This document shows positions 22,814-23,306 of a stretch of DNA of 23,306 nt, one piece after another. The notes below the pieces were generated by a model. That model was not told where the DNA came from. It saw nothing but the letters and a program-made list of their open reading frames with translations, and did not search any database. This DNA is from Firmicutes bacterium UBA1764. GTDB taxonomy: Bacteria; Bacillota; Clostridia; Peptostreptococcales; Anaerovoracaceae. Position numbers and translations under genes: made by a program. The stretch spans positions 13,344-36,649 of the forward strand of contig DCHA01000038.1 in assembly GCA_002315535.1 (NCBI GenBank), written 5' to 3'. Each line of letters starts with the position of its first letter. The stretch's first letter is position 1.

Positions 22814-22992
22814 GTGCGCAAGTAAACAAAAGGTGAAAGGGCAAGCCCCGGAAACCGAGCTTATCGAAGCGGTGCTGAAAATTTTGAATCGAAGCGGACA
22901 TTGGAAAATGGAGGCTCCGGCATCAAAGGAGTAGGCGTCGAACAGCTTGACGGTTAGCAGCCGCGCAAGCCAGTAGGCATAGGAGGTAAAAC
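22804..22992 (+). promoter_or_regulatory. Hairpin-rich 5' leader of rplM; candidate cis-regulatory RNA
   Basis: The roughly 190-nt leader has many small stems: GCAC/GTGC at its 5' end (22804-22807/22814-22817), GGG/CCC (22839-22841/22846-22848), GCTT/AAGC (22859-22862/22867-22870), CATT/AATG with a GGAA (GNRA) loop (22899-22910), CTCC/GGAG (22915-22918/22928-22931), a bulged CGTCGAA/TTGACG stem (22936-22952), and GCC/GGC (22969-22978). ATCGAAGCGG occurs twice (22863-22872, 22888-22897). The CTCC could instead pair with GGAG of the ribosome site (22982-22985). Ribosomal protein leaders bound by their own product are well known, including an L13 leader in Bacillota, but I cannot match this one to that or any riboswitch. 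Together with 22689-22803 it fills the 304-bp gap before rplM. Confidence 0.55.
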
Positions 22993-23306
22993 ATGTCTAG
23001 TTACATTGCTAAGCCTTCTGAAATTGAAAGAAAATGGTACATTCTTGATGCAGAAGGAAAGACACTTGGTCGTCTCTGCTCAGAAGCAGCTTCAATTCTC
23101 AGAGGAAAGAAAAAGCCAATCTTCACACCTTATATCGACACAGGCGATTATGTAATCGTAATCAACTGCGAAAAGGTAAAGGTAACAGGTAAGAAGGGTG
23201 AAGAAAAGATTTATCAGCACTATTCTGGTTACCCAGGTGGAATGAGAGAAACAACATTCAACGAAATGATCGTTAGAAATCCTGAAGAAGTTATCCGCCA
23301 CGCAGT
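22993..23306 (+). CDS. rplM: 50S ribosomal protein L13 (partial, runs off the window)
   Basis: The first 104 residues are visible and in frame to the window edge. The sequence MSSYIAKPSEIERKWYILDA, GKTLGRLCSEAASILRGKKKP, FTPYIDTGDYVIVINCEKV and YQHYSGYPGGMRE is diagnostic of L13, an early-assembling large-subunit protein. AGGAGG at 22981-22986 gives a strong, well spaced start. About 40 residues should remain beyond the window, where rpsI is usually found. Expression is from the consensus promoter at 22769 through the structured leader. Confidence 0.97.
   Translation, partial: MSSYIAKPSEIERKWYILDAEGKTLGRLCSEAASILRGKKKPIFTPYIDTGDYVIVINCEKVKVTGKKGEEKIYQHYSGYPGGMRETTFNEMIVRNPEEVIRHA

Larger units (their letters stand above)
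22721..22822 (+). repeat. 12-bp direct repeat TTTGTGCGCAAG, two copies 90 bp apart
   Basis: Exact copies at 22721-22732 and 22811-22822. The first forms the right arm of a hairpin; the second lies immediately after the terminator/promoter overlap and forms part of the first hairpin of the rplM mRNA. A third, shorter match (GCGCAAG) is at 22963-22969. Confidence 0.8.

Noticed and set aside
22804..22992. Known riboswitch, T-box, SRP RNA or tmRNA in the rplM leader
   Set aside because: I compared the sequence by eye with the conserved cores of cobalamin, SAM, TPP, FMN, c-di-GMP, ZTP and T-box elements, and with SRP and tmRNA; none of the diagnostic motifs is present. Kept only as an unassigned structured leader.
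22814..22992. Group II intron 5' end (GTGCG…) in the rplM leader
   Set aside because: Only the first few bases resemble one; there is no domain V/VI hairpin and no reverse transcriptase, and the stretch is far too short.
1..23306. Alternative genetic code or stop reassignment
   Set aside because: TAA, TAG and TGA all end recognisable full-length proteins in the window (TGA for the M20 peptidase, ispE and the large secreted protein).

Overview
The window looks like a chromosomal segment of a low-to-moderate-GC anaerobic member of the Bacillota, most likely class Clostridia. The evidence is dense AGGAGG-type ribosome sites, heavy AGA use for arginine, TGA/TAA/TAG all used as stops (standard code), a prfA-tsaC-rpiB-upp gene order that recalls the Bacillus subtilis prfA-to-upp region, and Clostridia-like families (DUF1846, DUF1934, CtpA with a peptidoglycan-binding tail). 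I see no mobile element, CRISPR array, tRNA or rRNA.

Layout. (1) 1-4098: an oligopeptide/dipeptide ABC importer, with the binding-protein tail, two permeases and two ATPases. (2) 4190-6579: an M20 metallopeptidase and a class III CoA-transferase, closed by a strong terminator. (3) 6661-11996: a tightly packed six-gene operon (ispE, a 2-hydroxyacid dehydrogenase, hslO, ddl, a DUF1934 protein, ctpA). It is driven by an extended -10 promoter so close to ispE that the mRNA should be leaderless. (4) 11997-14909, minus strand: a very large secreted protein of unknown function whose stop abuts that of ctpA; the ctpA terminator lies inside its coding region. (5) 15057-17628: a DUF1846 protein and galE. 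(6) 17733-22688: a housekeeping run (prfA, Sua5-type tsaC, rpiB, upp, tyrS, bactofilin). (7) 22689-22992: a 304-bp non-coding stretch holding a terminator fused with a consensus promoter, then a hairpin-rich leader before rplM, which runs off the window.

How the parts fit. Blocks 1 and 2 could work together: peptides are imported, trimmed by the M20 enzyme, and a carboxylic acid product exchanged onto CoA. Block 3 mixes isoprenoid precursor synthesis, cell-wall precursor synthesis (D-Ala-D-Ala) and envelope proteolysis with an oxidative-stress chaperone. Block 6 is translation and nucleotide housekeeping. The most unusual items are the terminator/promoter overlap and structured leader of rplM, the leaderless and unusually compact ispE, the large cysteine-containing secreted protein, and the antisense-embedded terminator of ctpA.
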